A program made the translations under genes and the position numbers. A DNA stretch of 64,000 nucleotides, taken from contig JABAKD010000013.1 of NCBI GenBank assembly GCA_012845835.1, forward strand, positions 13,136,348 through 13,200,347, given 5' to 3'. Below, one piece after another: positions 1-12,044 of this stretch. This DNA comes from Undaria pinnatifida (Eukaryota > Sar > Phaeophyceae > Laminariales > Alariaceae). A model generated the notes under the pieces. That model ran no database searches, was not told the DNA's origin, and saw nothing but the letters and a program-made list of their open reading frames with translations. How positions within the stretch are numbered: position 1 is the first letter of the stretch; every line of letters begins with the position of its first letter.

Positions 1-1299
1 GACGATCGTCTAGACATACTGTACTGGTTTTTAGTATAGAGGCCCCCTTATCCCCTTGACAACTTCACCCACGTTTTTTGGAACAAATCTCTTGAAATTA
101 GTGTAGGATAATGTTTGCAGTACTAAAAGGGCTAAAAGTCGTCCGTCGCAAGCCGAAACTGTCTATCACCTAACTCTGTGTTCCGAATCGCCCCCCCCCA
201 ACGAGTGGTCGGAGTTCATGCACAGCGGGGAAGGCGCTCGTTCCTGTTTTGGCGCGGCGCTCGCCTGGCGTTACGCGTGGCACGAACGTCCGGCATGCTC
301 TTTACACGGACCGAAGTTGATTTTGTCCCCCCAACCCCCTTCCCCAAACCTTCTGCATGCCGAAACCCTCCGCATGGATTTCACCCTCCCTCCCTCCCTC
401 GTCCTCAAGAACGCCGCCCCACCCTCTTTCTCGCCCCCCCCTCCACCGCAGCCGAAGTCCGCCTCACAAGTAATTATTAGCAGGATGCAGCACACAATTT
501 ATGCGACTCGCGGAATATCTCACGGCGCTTCGCGCTTTGTGCACGCGATGTCTGCCTGGTCGGTGAAAACCCAGCGTGCTCCGTCCTGACATTGTAAGGA
601 TGCGAGGGTAATTCGACTACGGCCATTGTAGGGATGCGAGGGTGTATGCGACTACGGCTATGCATTCATTGAGTACACCCCCTCCCTTACCGCAGCAACG
701 CGTGCGTCCTCGGCGATACCGCCAAGAGGGCTTGCTGTAGTCAGACTTTCAACAACAGCAAGACTACGGGGAATGCCAAGGAAAACCCTACAACAGTAAT
801 ATGGCAACAGTAATGTGGTGTTCCAGTTCGGTGCCTGCCTATGGCGCGCGATCGCGGCTTGTCTTTGAATCGTGCTGTTTTAGATATACGCCCTAAAGGC
901 GCTGAACTAGCAGTCATCGCCGAGTGTTTCGTTGTGGTGTGCAGTGGTGGTCTCCCTTTAGTGCCGCTGTGTGCCAACCAACAGTAGCGGCAGCCTACCA
1001 GACACCGGCACTATGACTGGGTATAACACCGATACTGGCATGTACTCGTAACGCGGGTTTCAGTTGTGCCAAGCGATTTCAACCGCACTGTAGTGGAAAT
1101 AGGCACTATTCAGCTGGGACTATGAGAACACCCCCGCTGTACACCACTACTGAGCTAGCACTCAGCGCTGACGGTTTCGCTGTGGCGCATATTTAAATCT
1201 CTAACATTACGGCAATAGGCACTATCCAACCAGCACTATAGGGAGAGGCCCCATTGTGTCTCTAAATCTCTAACATATTATACTGACCGCACGCACCAG
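1..1299. other. 5' flank/intron of the deacetylase gene, no recognisable exon
   Basis: I find no exon here that matches the N-terminal half of class II deacetylases, which must lie upstream because the first recognised exon starts in mid-domain. The stretch holds C-rich and A/T-rich low-complexity sequence. At 960-1250 there are degenerate units around 'ggcactat', which resemble the dispersed repeats at 7260-7450 and 9640-9845. Most likely this is intron sequence. Confidence 0.5.
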
Positions 1300-4200
1300 G
1301 TAAAGCGCATTGCCATCATGGACTTTGATGCTCACCACGGGAACGGCACCCAGGAAGCGTACTACAGCGACGGCCGCGTCTTGCTGGTTGATGTGCACCA
1401 GGTACTGTACTATTTTTGGTCATTTCGTTTACTTCCCAACTCATCTCACATAAATGTTTTCAACACCCGATACAATTTCTAGACAAGCCGTGGTGACAGG
1501 TAGGTGTCTGTTATGGTTTCGGTTTACCGCGTTCGCTTCTCCGCTCGTCTCGCATGTTTTATGGCCGAGAACTTCTGGACAAGCAGCGGTCGCCGTTGTG
1601 TTTTTCTTGTTGATCCCCGTGTTTTTCTTCTGAGCTCATCTCGCATGACTTTTTTTAATCCTTGTACTACTACTGCAAAAATGACCCCACACGAATTCCA
1701 TGTAATTAATATCCTAAAAGGTAGATGTAGTTCTCAAGGGGTTTTACCGCTGCAGAAACTACCTCACACTAATTCCAAGTATATTTCGCCCCCAAAATGT
1801 AGGCGCAATTTTAAAGGGGTTGATACCCGGCGAACTTCTGGACAGGCCGAGCTCACACAATGCGTCCATCATTTATGCTACCCCCGATGCATGCTTTCGA
1901 TTCTTATCACGCGAAGATTTAACTAGTTATTATGATTGCCCTCCGACACTGTAGCGTAGATGCCATTCCAATATATATATCGAATATCCTTCCGTAACAC
2001 CGTTACGTCTCTCTCCTATGACTCTCTGCCAACCATTTCCCTGTTTCTCTTCCCCACATATTTTCACTTTAGCTGTAATTTATCCTATACCTTTTTAACG
2101 TTCCATCCCCAGGTCATTGGGCGCAGTCCTCCGGCTTCCTCCCGTCCCCTGGCGGCCTGGCGGTTTCCAAGGGCTAGTTTATAACTGTTCACTCGGCTCG
2201 AACTCGCGACCTAGGTGGTCACAGAGCTTATCTGGAAGAGGCGTTCCTTGTAGAAGCCTTTCCACGCTAGGGACAATCCGCCCGTCCCTCCGACGATGCT
2301 GGCTTCTACCTGATCGATCAGGTCGCTGCCTTCTTTTCCGAGGCGCCCAAAACTTTTCACGCGAAGGTGGCAAGTTTACAGCTGCGCTCGTCGAAGGACG
2401 CCTGTCCCGGACGGGCGTATTGGCTGCGGTTGCACGCCTCGGAAGTGGAAGCAGCTGATCCGTCTCGGTCAGTGCTACCCGCCCGAATGTGGACCCCCGC
2501 TTGTGGATCAGCATACGTGAAGTCGAGTCGTATCGCTCTGTTGCGATACCCCGATGCCTTATCATCTCGGAGCTCTCCCGCCTCGATGACGATGTCCATT
2601 AGGAGATCCTTGCTTGCGTGGAAGGAATCTCGCTGTCCACTTGGTGACGGATGGACATCCTCGTAAAGGTGCTCGTGCCCCTTGCAGGGAAAAACAACCA
2701 TTTTGCTCGGGTTGATTGCAACAACAGTACTGAAGGGCTGGTGAGGGGACGCCCTGTAATATGGACCAGTGGCAAGCTGCTCCATCGCCCCGCCCCATCC
2801 GTCCGATGATCGTGCGCTGACGGCAGCAGCTATCCGGGTGCCCGCCTTCGTTGTGGAAGGGAGAAGGCGCTCCGCAGGTGCACTTGTCGTGGTCCATCGC
2901 CCTTCACCTGTGGCTGGTCCCGCACCTGTGGACGATCCTAGGGGCGCCGCCGCCTCGTTGGAACCTCATACCGTTGCTAGTACCACCATCGGGTTGGCGG
3001 CGACCCCCTCTCGCCCGGCATTTCCCACTGCTCGTCGTTTTTCTTTTAATCGATTTTGGAACTGCCTATACAGGGCATGAAGATAAACATATAAGGTACA
3101 ATACGTATGGAAAACATGAAATACTGCGTGTTTGGTGTGTAGTTTCAGTATTCCCTCTCCCCCTCTCTCCCTCCCTCGTCCCGCAACAAGCAGAACAACA
3201 ATTACCCGATAGGTAGCGGGTCGGTGAGGGAATGCGGGACCGGCGAGGGCGTCGACCTTACCATCAACGTGCCTCTTCCGGCTGGCAGCGGCTCAGCGGC
3301 GTACGCGATGGTCATGCATTCCATCGTGGTTCCCGCTTTCATGGCCTTCAAGCCGGATCTGGTGGGTGGGGACGCGGTCGGCGTCTTTTTCGTCAATGTT
3401 CGGGCCCCGCGAAGCTGTCTTTACTAGCGCGTTCGCTCGCTTTATTGACGGCGTAGTAGTGGTCGTTGTTGTTGCTGTTGTTGTTTTTTGTTTTGTTTTG
3501 GTTTTGCTCGCGTGAAATTGCTGTTGTTGTTGTTGTTTCTGTTGTCGTTATGGTTGTGGCTGTTGCTGCTGCTCACTCGGCCCGGCTCGTGCTCTGGCTG
3601 TCCAAAATCGTTCCGCTTTCGTCCAAATCGGTCGTGCCTCCCCCCGCCTTTGCCTTCGACATCGGAATTCGTTTTCCCCTTTGCGTGGGTGCACCCATAC
3701 CAGATTATAGCTAGCTGCGGGTTCGACGCGTCGTACATGGACCCTTTGGCGCGCCTGTGCCTAGGAAGCAAAGACTTTGAGAGCATCACCAAGACACTCG
3801 CGGTTCAGGCGAACATCCACAGCGAAGGGCGCCTGGTCATGGTGCATGAAGGCGGGCAAGTACATTTCCTGAGTACCGTTGTTTTGCGTGTTTTGTATGC
3901 CTTTTCTTCGTGTTTTCGTTCTTTTTTCTTGTTTGCGGCCGTTTTTTTTCCGCCTCTTATGTCTCCTGGTGCGCAGAGGGCGAGCAAGTGCATGTAGTGG
4001 GCACCATGTTTTTTGTTGTTTTTGTTTACGGTCGTTTCTTGGTGTTTTTCGTTGTTTTTTTAGTCATTTTCGTCTTTTTTTCGTCTCTCAACCGTTTACA
4101 ACTGCTACGCACAGTGCTGGGAACAAAGTACGTGGGATTCTTGTGTTTAGTGTTTTTGCAGTAGCCCACGAGATATGATCCTCGATACACACAGGCAGGC

Positions 4201-7200
4201 ACACAGACAAAGGGACCAGGGTTGAGACTCTGTGCTGCAGCGGCTCACGGCTGTTTTTTTTTTTTAACCGGGTGCATGTGTGCTTGGAAGGTTGTTAAAT
4301 CGATATATACCAAATAAAAACTCCTTCTCTTTTCACTATCTCACGTTAGAGCTGACTAGAAGGTCTGCTATAAAGGCTGCGAGTTGGTTGACTACAAGCC
4401 GCCGTCTAGTTATTTAGTTCGCTAGATATTGCAGTTAGGGTCACTCATATGGAAACCTTTCCCCCCAAAAACAAAATGTTCTAAAAATAATGTGGGAAAT
4501 TGTATCGAAATACGGAAGCTTCTGTCGTCAAATCGGATTTTTAACAGATTGCCAAAAACATGCAAAGCTTCAATTTCCCTTTTTCCTCTTATTCTGTTTT
4601 CCTACCCTACCACATTTGGTACATCGCAAACACCCTATTCTTCCTCTTCTGCGCAGACCTTCCGCTTTTTCATCGGCCCTCTATAGGGGTGCTAACCCTG
4701 ACCTATCACTCGCAAATAGAGTGTTTGCGGGATGCCAAACATTGGTTGGGTAGGAAAACATATGGTGAAATAGTATTAAAACCGACAAACGCCGTGACCC
4801 AAGGCCAACCCAACCCACGAAAAAATAGCGCAAACGGGCCAAAACGGCGCTTTTAACCTAGTTTTTCGTTGGTTTGGCTTGGCCTTGTGTTGTGACGTTC
4901 GTCGGTTTCAAATCTATTATCATATGTTTTCCTGTCCAACCAAATTTGGAATCCCGCAAGCACCCTAGTATCTGACGTGAGCGTTACACAAATATATGCG
5001 GTGTAACCTTGAGCCAAATGCGGTTCAACCTGAGCCGATGAAATCCGTTTAACACATGTAGATATTCTATCGTAGCGTACTATCTGAGATTACCCCGCAA
5101 CGTTGGCTCCCCACAGCAGTCTAGATAGGGCAGGGTGAGTCTTCATGCTTCCAACTCCGAACATGTTGCCCCCCGACTTTTTTTTTTTTGTACCAAGTCT
5201 CCGGTAGGAGGGAGTCACGTTTAGGGTATATTTTTTCAGCGACTCGGAGCCACGCGCGCGAGTTGAATATATCCGATTTTGTTTGAGTCTTCTTAGTTTG
5301 TTGACTTCCGGTCTCGCGATGCGCAACTACAACGCCGGGACGGAGCACGTCGGGTAATAACTGACCAGGCAGACATTGGGTGCACCCAGCTCGAAGCGCC
5401 GTAAGGTGTTACGCGAGTCGCATGATTGCTGCTCAGAGCTACATCCGACTAAGAGCCGCTTGTAAGGCGGACCTCGGCAACTTATGCGTACATTCTTGCA
5501 TAGTGACGATAGCGTCGGAATACTTCATATGTTTTCCGGTCGACAGCAATGGGTACACTACGTGCCTCGTGGGTGCCTGGCCATATATACACACACCCTC
5601 CGCGATGTGGGAGAGGTGGAAGAAACTAAGAAAACAAGGTGGGCAGAAACAAAGAAAAGGCACTCGGAGAGGAGGACCAAAAAACCAAATGTGTACGCAC
5701 ACCTCTGATCCTATCCGAACTGCTGTGGGGAGGCAATACCGCCGTGTTTTTGCGGGATACCAAAACTTGATTTGGTAGGAAAACATACAATGATATTTTT
5801 GAAACGGACGACCGCCATGACCCAAGGCCAGCCCACCCCACGAACAAAAATGCGAAAAAACTGGCCAAAAATGGCACTTTAACCTTCGTCCATGGGTTGA
5901 GTTGGCCTTGGGTTATATGACGTTCCGTCGACTTCAATGCTGTTATTTTTTGTTTCCCTACCTCACCAAACTTGGTATCCCGCAAACGTCCTAATGACGC
6001 ATCATAAATGGAAGTGCGGTGAGCTTTAGCTTCATTTCTACCCACCCGCCAGAAGATAAAAATGACAATGCTACGGTACGGAGGGGGTACCGCCCTTTTT
6101 CACTACACGTACCGCATGGGAGGCTCTGCACCTTGCTCTAGAGCGGATGAAAGAGACGGCCACGCGGACTATGGCTATGCACGATATAAGACGAGTAGGG
6201 CCATATGTTGTCGAAGCAAGCTTGGTCGAAAAAATAGAAAAAATCTCCCCAAGCAAATGCTTGATTTCCAAATAGATATCAGAAAATTGGTACTTTAGAA
6301 ATTTATGCTTTCCGCGTTTCTTGCACGCTATTAGAAAATTCCAATTCTATGACAGAACACCTCCGTATTTCAATTCAAATTTCCAAAATATTCTCAAATT
6401 TTAGAAGGTTTGGATAAAAAAGAATAGCCCTACCCCCCCCCCTCTCTCCTGCCTGGTCGGTGAAAGCCTGACCTGCTGCGCCCCGGCATTGTAGGGATGC
6501 GAGGGTCTATGGTGTTTGATGACTGTTTGGTAACCAGCCTCCTACCCTTATACCTCCACCCCACCCCAATCCAAACCCAATCCAACCCCACCCGACCCGA
6601 CCCGACCCGACCCGACCCGACCCGACCCGACCCGACCCGACCCGACCCGACCCGACCCGACCCGACCCGACCCGACCCGACCCGACCCGACCCGACCTAA
6701 CCCAACCCAACCCAACCCCACCCAACCCAACCCAACCCAACCCAACCCAACCCAACCCAACCCAACCCAACCCAACCCAACCCAACCCAACCCAACCCAA
6801 CCCAACCCAACCCAACCCCACCCAACCCAACCCAACCCAATCCAACCCAAACTCAACCCAACCCAACCCAACCCAACCCAACCCAACCCAACCCAACCCA
6901 ACCCAACCCAACCCAACCCAACCCAACCCAACCCAACCCAACCCAACCCAACCCAACCCAACCCAACCCAACCCAACCCAACCCAACCCAACCCAGCCCA
7001 ACCCAACCCAACCTAACCCAACCCAACCTAATCCCCCTCCCTCCCCCGTCACGGCGTGTTTGCCTTTTTTCCAACCCTGGCTTCGGTTCACCGCTTTTTC
7101 TCATTCGCGGCCTGTTTCAGGTACTCCGAGGCGTACGTTCCGTTCTGTGGCCTAGCAACGATGGAAGCCCTTTCGGGCGACAAGACCGAGGTGTATGACC

Positions 7201-8083
7201 CGATGCTGAGGGAGCAGCAGATGCAAGACGGCCGATTGGAGGTACAGCAGTACTAAAAGTATCGTCCCCCCAGTAAGTCGGTGGTGTGCCAAAAGCAGTT
7301 TTAGCTCGTATGACCGCCTCGTTGGGGGAAGCCGCATCATTCGTGCCAGGTTATGAGTCTAACTCCCCAGTCGCGCCAAGAGAGATTTTCGACTGCCTGG
7401 CATCGGGACACCGCCTTACTTAGGCCGCTGTATTGAGAGACCCCTGCTGCACGAAGAAGGGCAGCGTAAGCTGGGGTTACAGATATATATAGACTATATG
7501 AATAACTTTTTATCTCGCGTTTATTTTCCAGCTTCTGGATAAGCCGTGATTGCCGTCCCTTCTCACCTCCCCCCCCCGTACGTGCTTTCATTTTTATCGC
7601 GCCGACAATTCAGCATTCCCACTGCTCGCCGATTTTCATTGGATTTGGTCAACTCACTCGAGAGTGACGTCCATTTGGCTGGCACAACATTCGGCGTTGT
7701 TGGGTTTCGTTAGTGAGAAATTCAAGGTGGAAAAACTTCTAACTGTTCACAGCCCTACAAATAAGGGGACTACAGCAGTGGTCGTTTACTTCGTACTGGT
7801 ATTTATACGTAAGGTTATCTATTGCAATGTCAGCGAGTCGTCCTCTGAATAAAGTTACGTCCACTACAGTAGACGACCGATTAAACCAAAACGTGTATAC
7901 ATCCCTCCCTCCGCTCTCTTAGTCTCCGCTGCGCCACCCGCCCCCCCCCCCCGCCACCGCGCCCGCTTCCCTTGCTTGTACGAGCAGGCCCACCAGATGG
8001 CCGTGGTAGACGCGGCTAGTAAGGTCGCTCTCCGTCTCGCGGACCGCTTGGAATATGATTATGTGGAGGCTGAGGCTTTTTGA
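1300..8083 (+). CDS. Class II histone deacetylase / HDAH-like amidohydrolase, 3' five exons
   Basis: This is a zinc-dependent lysine deacetylase of the class II HDAC/bacterial HDAH group, removing acetyl groups from histone or other protein lysines. The exons by frame and splice sites are 1300-1401, 3194-3361, 3704-3855, 7121-7241 and 7988-8083 (stop TGA); together they give 213 codons with no internal stop. Visible motifs are DFDAHHGNGTQ (zinc ligands Asp10 and His12 of this fragment), YPIGSG, NVPLPAGSG, the CGFDAS/DPLAR segment (third zinc ligand Asp98) and EGGYSEAYVPFCG with the catalytic Tyr142. FDAS instead of FDAH resembles bacterial HDAH-type enzymes more than HDAC6. The third intron (3856-7120) must use a GC donor (gcaagt) to keep the EGGY frame. 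The N-terminal half is outside the window. Family assignment is secure from the motifs; substrate and localisation are not shown. Confidence 0.9.
4725..4985. mobile_element. MITE/foldback element, copy 1
   Basis: This is a short non-coding element with long imperfect inverted arms. The left arm runs from 'tttgcgggatgccaaac' through 'aggaaaacatatg' and 'gacccaaggccaaccc'. The right arm is its complement, ending 'gaatcccgcaagcacccta'. Two relatives lie at 5745-5995 and 58080-58296. It sits in the third intron of the deacetylase gene. There is no ORF, so any movement would need a transposase supplied elsewhere. Confidence 0.7.
5745..5995. mobile_element. MITE/foldback element, copy 2
   Basis: This has the same architecture and sequence as the copy at 4725. 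The left arm contains 'tttttgcgggataccaaaac', 'ggtaggaaaacatac' and 'gacccaaggccagccc'. The right arm contains 'gttggccttgggtt' and ends 'ggtatcccgcaaacgtccta'. The arms are imperfect but clearly complementary around an AT-rich centre. It also lies in the third deacetylase intron, about 0.75 kb from copy 1. Confidence 0.7.
6585..7030. repeat. Pentanucleotide satellite: (CCCGA)n then (CCCAA)n
   Basis: About 22 uninterrupted CCCGA units (6590-6697) switch abruptly to about 65 CCCAA units with rare CCCCA, TCCAA and CCTAA variants. The reverse strand reads GGGTT/GGGTC, a continuous run of G triplets with G-quadruplex potential. The array lies inside the third intron of the deacetylase gene, about 90 bp upstream of the acceptor at 7120. 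The long Gly/Trp/Leu reading frames on the reverse strand are artefacts of the repeat. Confidence 0.95.
7260..7450. repeat. Dispersed repeat, related to 9640-9845
   Basis: A roughly 190-bp segment with 'gtgtgcca', 'tatgaccgcc', 'gccaggttatgag', 'caccgccttact' and a terminal 'gacccct' recurs in diverged form at 9640-9845. It occupies the fourth deacetylase intron. It has no ORF; I cannot assign it to a transposon class. Confidence 0.5.
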
Positions 8084-8154
8084 CCCTTGGAGGCGGTTCC
8101 TCGACTGCGGGACTACTAGCGTCTTTGTAATCCAATTGGTGTTTTACGATTGTA

Positions 8155-8441
8155 TTCCCTGTGATGATGGTGATGACGATGATGATGTGTTGTGATGATG
8201 ATAATGATGATGATGGTGATGATGATGGTGATGATGGTGATGATGATGATGCTGATGATGATGATGGTGATGATGATGATGGTGATGATGCTGATGATGA
8301 TGCTGGTGATGATGATGGTGATGATGATGGTGATGATGATGGTGATGATGATGGTGGTGATGATGATGACGATTATGATGATGGTGATGATGGTGTGATG
8401 ATGGTGATGATGATGGTGGTGATGATGATGATGGTGGTGAC

Positions 8442-8514
<73 letters not shown>

Positions 8515-8516
8515 CT
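8155..8516. repeat. GAT-rich trinucleotide microsatellite
   Basis: Imperfect (GATGATGGT) units become a pure (GAT)n run at about 8440-8512. It starts some 70 bp after the stop codon of the deacetylase and could fall in the 3' UTR. The poly-His, poly-Asp and poly-Met frames it creates are repeat artefacts. Confidence 0.95.
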
Positions 8517-8654
8517 CTCGCATCAGCTCATTTCTATAGCCCGTGGTCACAAAAAAGTATAATATGCGTAGCGGATGTGATTTATCATTAGGTTGCACGC
8601 ATGATTGTCTCAAAGAAAAAGCCGTTTTCGCAGGGCTTTTCACGGTTGATGATC

Positions 8655-8875
8655 CGACGACCCCCGGGTCGGGTCAGGACGTTTTTAAACTCTTGCCGAT
8701 CGAGTCGGATCGGGTCAGGAGGTATTCGATATCTCACCGGTCGGGTCGGGTCAGGAGGTTTTCAAACTCTCGCCGGTCGAGTTTGGTCGAATCAGGAGAT
8801 GTTCGAAATCTCACGGGTCGGGTCGGGTCACCTGACCCGACCCGGCCCGGTCCGGCCCGGTCCGTGAAAAGCCCT
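8655..8875. repeat. Degenerate GGGTCGGGTC repeat
   Basis: Imperfect units of about 50-60 bp carry 'cgggtcgggtcagga' and 'tctcgccggtcgagt'. They end in a local inverted stretch, 'gggtcgggtcacctgacccgacc'-type, near 8815-8845. The core pentamer TCGGG is the complement of the CCCGA satellite in the deacetylase intron 1.6 kb upstream, so the two may share an origin. Confidence 0.6.
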
Positions 8876-9379
8876 GTTTTGGGGGCGCGGTACGGAGCTC
8901 CTCATGTTGTATCGGAACCTGAGAAAGAGTAGGTTCTCCCTCTGCCGTACCATAACGCCGGCAACAGGATGGCGGGATGGCATGAGGGCCCGGAAGCGCG
9001 AGTAGCGGCAACCTTCCTATTACGTTTTTTGCTGTGCCCAAAGTACCATGGGTACCAACAATTGTCCATCTGACGATGATGGTTTCACATTACGGCCGTG
9101 GTCTCGCGTTGGTGCGGTGCCCCAGGTTAGTGCGGTACCACCAGTTTAGTGCGGTTGCGCATACCTTGGATGTTCCACAGGGTACTATTATAGAGTACTG
9201 CGCCATCCCGGGATAGTGCGGGGTCCTACTTCAGTGCGGGTATCGTCGTCGTCTGGCAAGGCATCCCACTAATGAGAGACCACAGCCGTAGCTCAAATCC
9301 TTGACCTCTAGCCCCCCGTGGCGACGTGCTCCACGATCAGACGCGTGCAACGATAGAGGTATCGCTTTTCGCCTGAAAT
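8876..9379. other. Unannotated intergenic stretch
   Basis: There is no credible exon. The segment 9095-9240 contains several spaced 'agtgcgg' motifs ('ttagtgcggtacc', 'tttagtgcggtt', 'atagtgcgggg', 'tcagtgcggg'), which suggests a decayed short tandem repeat. Confidence 0.4.
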
Positions 9380-9639
9380 GGTTTCTGAATGTTGGGGGCT
9401 CCTTAACCCAAAATCGTCGGGAAAAAATTAAATAATAGGCTATTTTTTTGCATGGTTCTCGTCGTGTACCTCGTAGGCCATGGGATTTATCATCCGGTAG
9501 CAGTTTCGTTTTTTCTCCGAATCAGTTCTTAGGGTATGTCTTGAGCTCCTAAAGTGGGGAGCCCGACAAAAAAAAGTGGTGCACGTCTATCGTAGCACGC
9601 ATCATTAGGGCAGCATTTTTTTGTCCAAACTGTTTCTGA

Positions 9640-9845
9640 CGGACTGGGCTCCTCCACCAACACACAGTAGGGATCCCACACAGTGAGGCGGAGGTGTGCC
9701 AGAGCAACAATATGACCGCCATATTGGGGGGAGCCGCCTTATTGATGCCAGGCTATGAATGTAATTCCTCCGTCCAAGCGATTTTGACCGCCTTATATCG
9801 GGATACCGCCTTATTCAGACCGCCTTATCAAGGGGCCCCTACTGT
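9640..9845. repeat. Dispersed repeat, related to 7260-7450
   Basis: This carries the same ordered motifs as the copy at 7260-7450: 'gtgtgcca', 'tatgaccgccatattgggg', 'gccaggctatgaatg', 'accgccttat' repeated, and a terminal 'aggggcccct'. The copies are diverged but collinear. No coding potential is seen. Confidence 0.5.
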
Positions 9846-10269
9846 ACGTCTATAAAAATAAGCGTTTTGTGTTGGCATGCTGTTCTCCGGCGGCGGAAGT
9901 TTTTTTCTCGCACTTTAGGCTGCGGGGCAAGCAAAGGGGGGACCTTCGGTACATTACAGGACGCGTGTCGGGATCTCGGTCGAGCTCCGTGGCGGTGTTC
10001 TGAGCATTCAACATCGATTAACCCGCTCTTTTTTTCAAGGGGTTGCGATCCGCCTCGCTGAGCCGCTCAGGTGTGAATGGAAACCCCCACAGAAGAGGCA
10101 GCATCTATTTGCATTATTGAAAAGAACTGGCTGAACGCCCTTTCTTTATCTGGTTGAGGCCTGCCTTTCGGCCCCCAATAGTTTTTGGAAAAACGCAAAA
10201 CCGAAAGTGCAAATCCGGCGAGCAAACCCCGTGGCCCAGATACATACCAAAAACAATCATTTCGCAAAA

Positions 10270-10912
10270 CAAGAATGACGTGACTTCCGACGAGATTCTG
10301 GGCAATTTGGGGTTAAGGAGCACACCGTCGTCATTCGGAAAATGTTTGGCCAAAAAGTGCTGCTACCTTTGTCATAGCATAATAAGCGTCAATCACGCCA
10401 AAAAAAAATGCTATTTTCCGACGATTTTAAGGAGCACACCGTCACTCCGAAAAATTTTGGCCAAGAAGTGCTACCTCTATCGTAGCACGCGTCAATCACG
10501 CCAAAAAAAAAGGCCTATTCTATCGTATCACGCGTCAAGCACGCCAAAACAAAAGGCTTATTTCCGACGATTTTGAGTTAAGGAGCACACCGTCATTTGG
10601 AATTTTTTTGGCCAAAAAGTGCCACCTCTATCGTAGCACGCGTCAATCACGCCAAAAAAAAAGGCCTATTCTATCGTATCACGCGTCAAGCACGCCAAAA
10701 CAAAAGGCTTATTTCCGACGATTTTGAGTTAAGGAGCAAACCGTCATTCTGAAAACGTTTGGCCAAAAAGTGCTACCTCTATCGTAGCACGCGTCAATTA
10801 CGCCAAAAAAAAATGCCTATTTCAGACGATTTTGGGTTAAGAAGCACACCGTCATATCAGAAACCATTTCAGATGAAAAATGCTACCTCTATCGTAGCAC
10901 GAGTCTATTTTG
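10270..10912. repeat. A-rich tandem/dispersed repeat ('tatcgtagcacgcgtcaa' family)
   Basis: At least five units repeat the block 'ttaaggagcacaccgtcat', then 'ggccaaaaagtgc', 'acctctatcgtagcacgcg', 'tcaatcacgccaaaa' and 'tttccgacgatttt'. Two neighbouring units (from about 10477 and 10628) are nearly identical over more than 100 bp. Diverged relatives occur at 9400-9620, near 23120 and at 50150-50730, so this is a dispersed family rather than a purely local satellite. No ORF is found. Confidence 0.75.
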
Positions 10913-11899
10913 TTTAGAATTTGATATTGAGTATTTGAGGCACATGTGCTTGACTCAATATTGGATGGTGCGCTTTGGATGATCGTGATCTCAGGACTGT
11001 GCACACAATCAGGGGGAGTGTTGGTTTGTGCTTGCGGACAAAAGTCTGATTTACGATGTGGTAGTGGTTGACGGTTGTAGCATCTTCGGAGATGCGGTGG
11101 AACTCATTATTTCTCGAAAGGGTACAATAAATTGGTATGCGATCGTGCATTTGGGGTCACGTATACCTAACGGGACAAACGGGGCCAGCCCTCTTTGCCA
11201 GTCCACGCCTACGTTCGTGTTGTCCTTTACTGTATATCAATGGTAGTCTACACATCATATATATCATCACTTTTCTTCTCCTATTATCATGGCGGCACGG
11301 GTGTCGAGATTCTTCTCCCCGTGATCGAGCCCAGCCACCCTGCACCCCGGCGTGATGTTTTATCCGTAAACCCCCTCGCACTGAACATGTAACACACGTC
11401 GCCTGTGACAGAACTGCCTCCCTCCGCCCGGATACCTGGCACTGGGAGATTGGCACCAAACGCAGTCTAACGGTAGTCCAAACGGAACATGAAAAAGTGC
11501 TCCCTGGAACTACTGTATGTAGTAAAATACGGAGATTACAAAATCATCAAAGGCGCAGTTTTTGGTTGTCAGAAGCCGCAAGAAATGTGTGGCCGACAAC
11601 CTGGGCAGACACAGAAGACACAGAAATTCGTAAACGGGTTCTTATTCGGTCACGTGTGGGATGTCACGCGCGGGCCATGGAGCGCTCGTGGGACAGCCGG
11701 CTTTCATTAGGGAACATGGCACGGCGGGGTTGTGGACATGTCTCGATGGAAACGCACGAAAGTGCGAGCGAGCGTGACGATACCTCCTCTTTCTCGCCCC
11801 CCTCCATTAATAGCCGAAATTGTGTCCTTCTTGGACTAGACTCTTCCTGTCGACCTCATACCGCTGCACTACCAGCGCTGTCTCAGCTGTTGCTTAGCA
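10913..11899. other. Unannotated intergenic stretch
   Basis: There is no conserved exon and no clear repeat. Short reading frames here lack recognisable domains or paired splice signals. I see nothing that can be called. Confidence 0.4.
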
Positions 11900-12044
11900 G
11901 AGTCATTGGCACTGGGTCGGGGCTCGTACAGCCAGGACCCGGCAAAAAAAGGAGACCAACGGGAACTTTCGGGCTAGTCTGGCCCTTCCAAACCATTTTT
12001 TTTTTCAATACATTCGGATACTTGGGCGAATTGGGAAATGCATG

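Noticed and set aside
6507-7091. Long Gly/Trp/Val/Leu reading frames on the minus strand (up to 194 codons)
   Set aside because: Pure translation of the CCCAA/CCCGA satellite inside an intron; no protein features outside the repeat.
8116-8643. Poly-His/poly-Ile and poly-Asp frames
   Set aside because: Translation of the GAT microsatellite downstream of the deacetylase stop codon.
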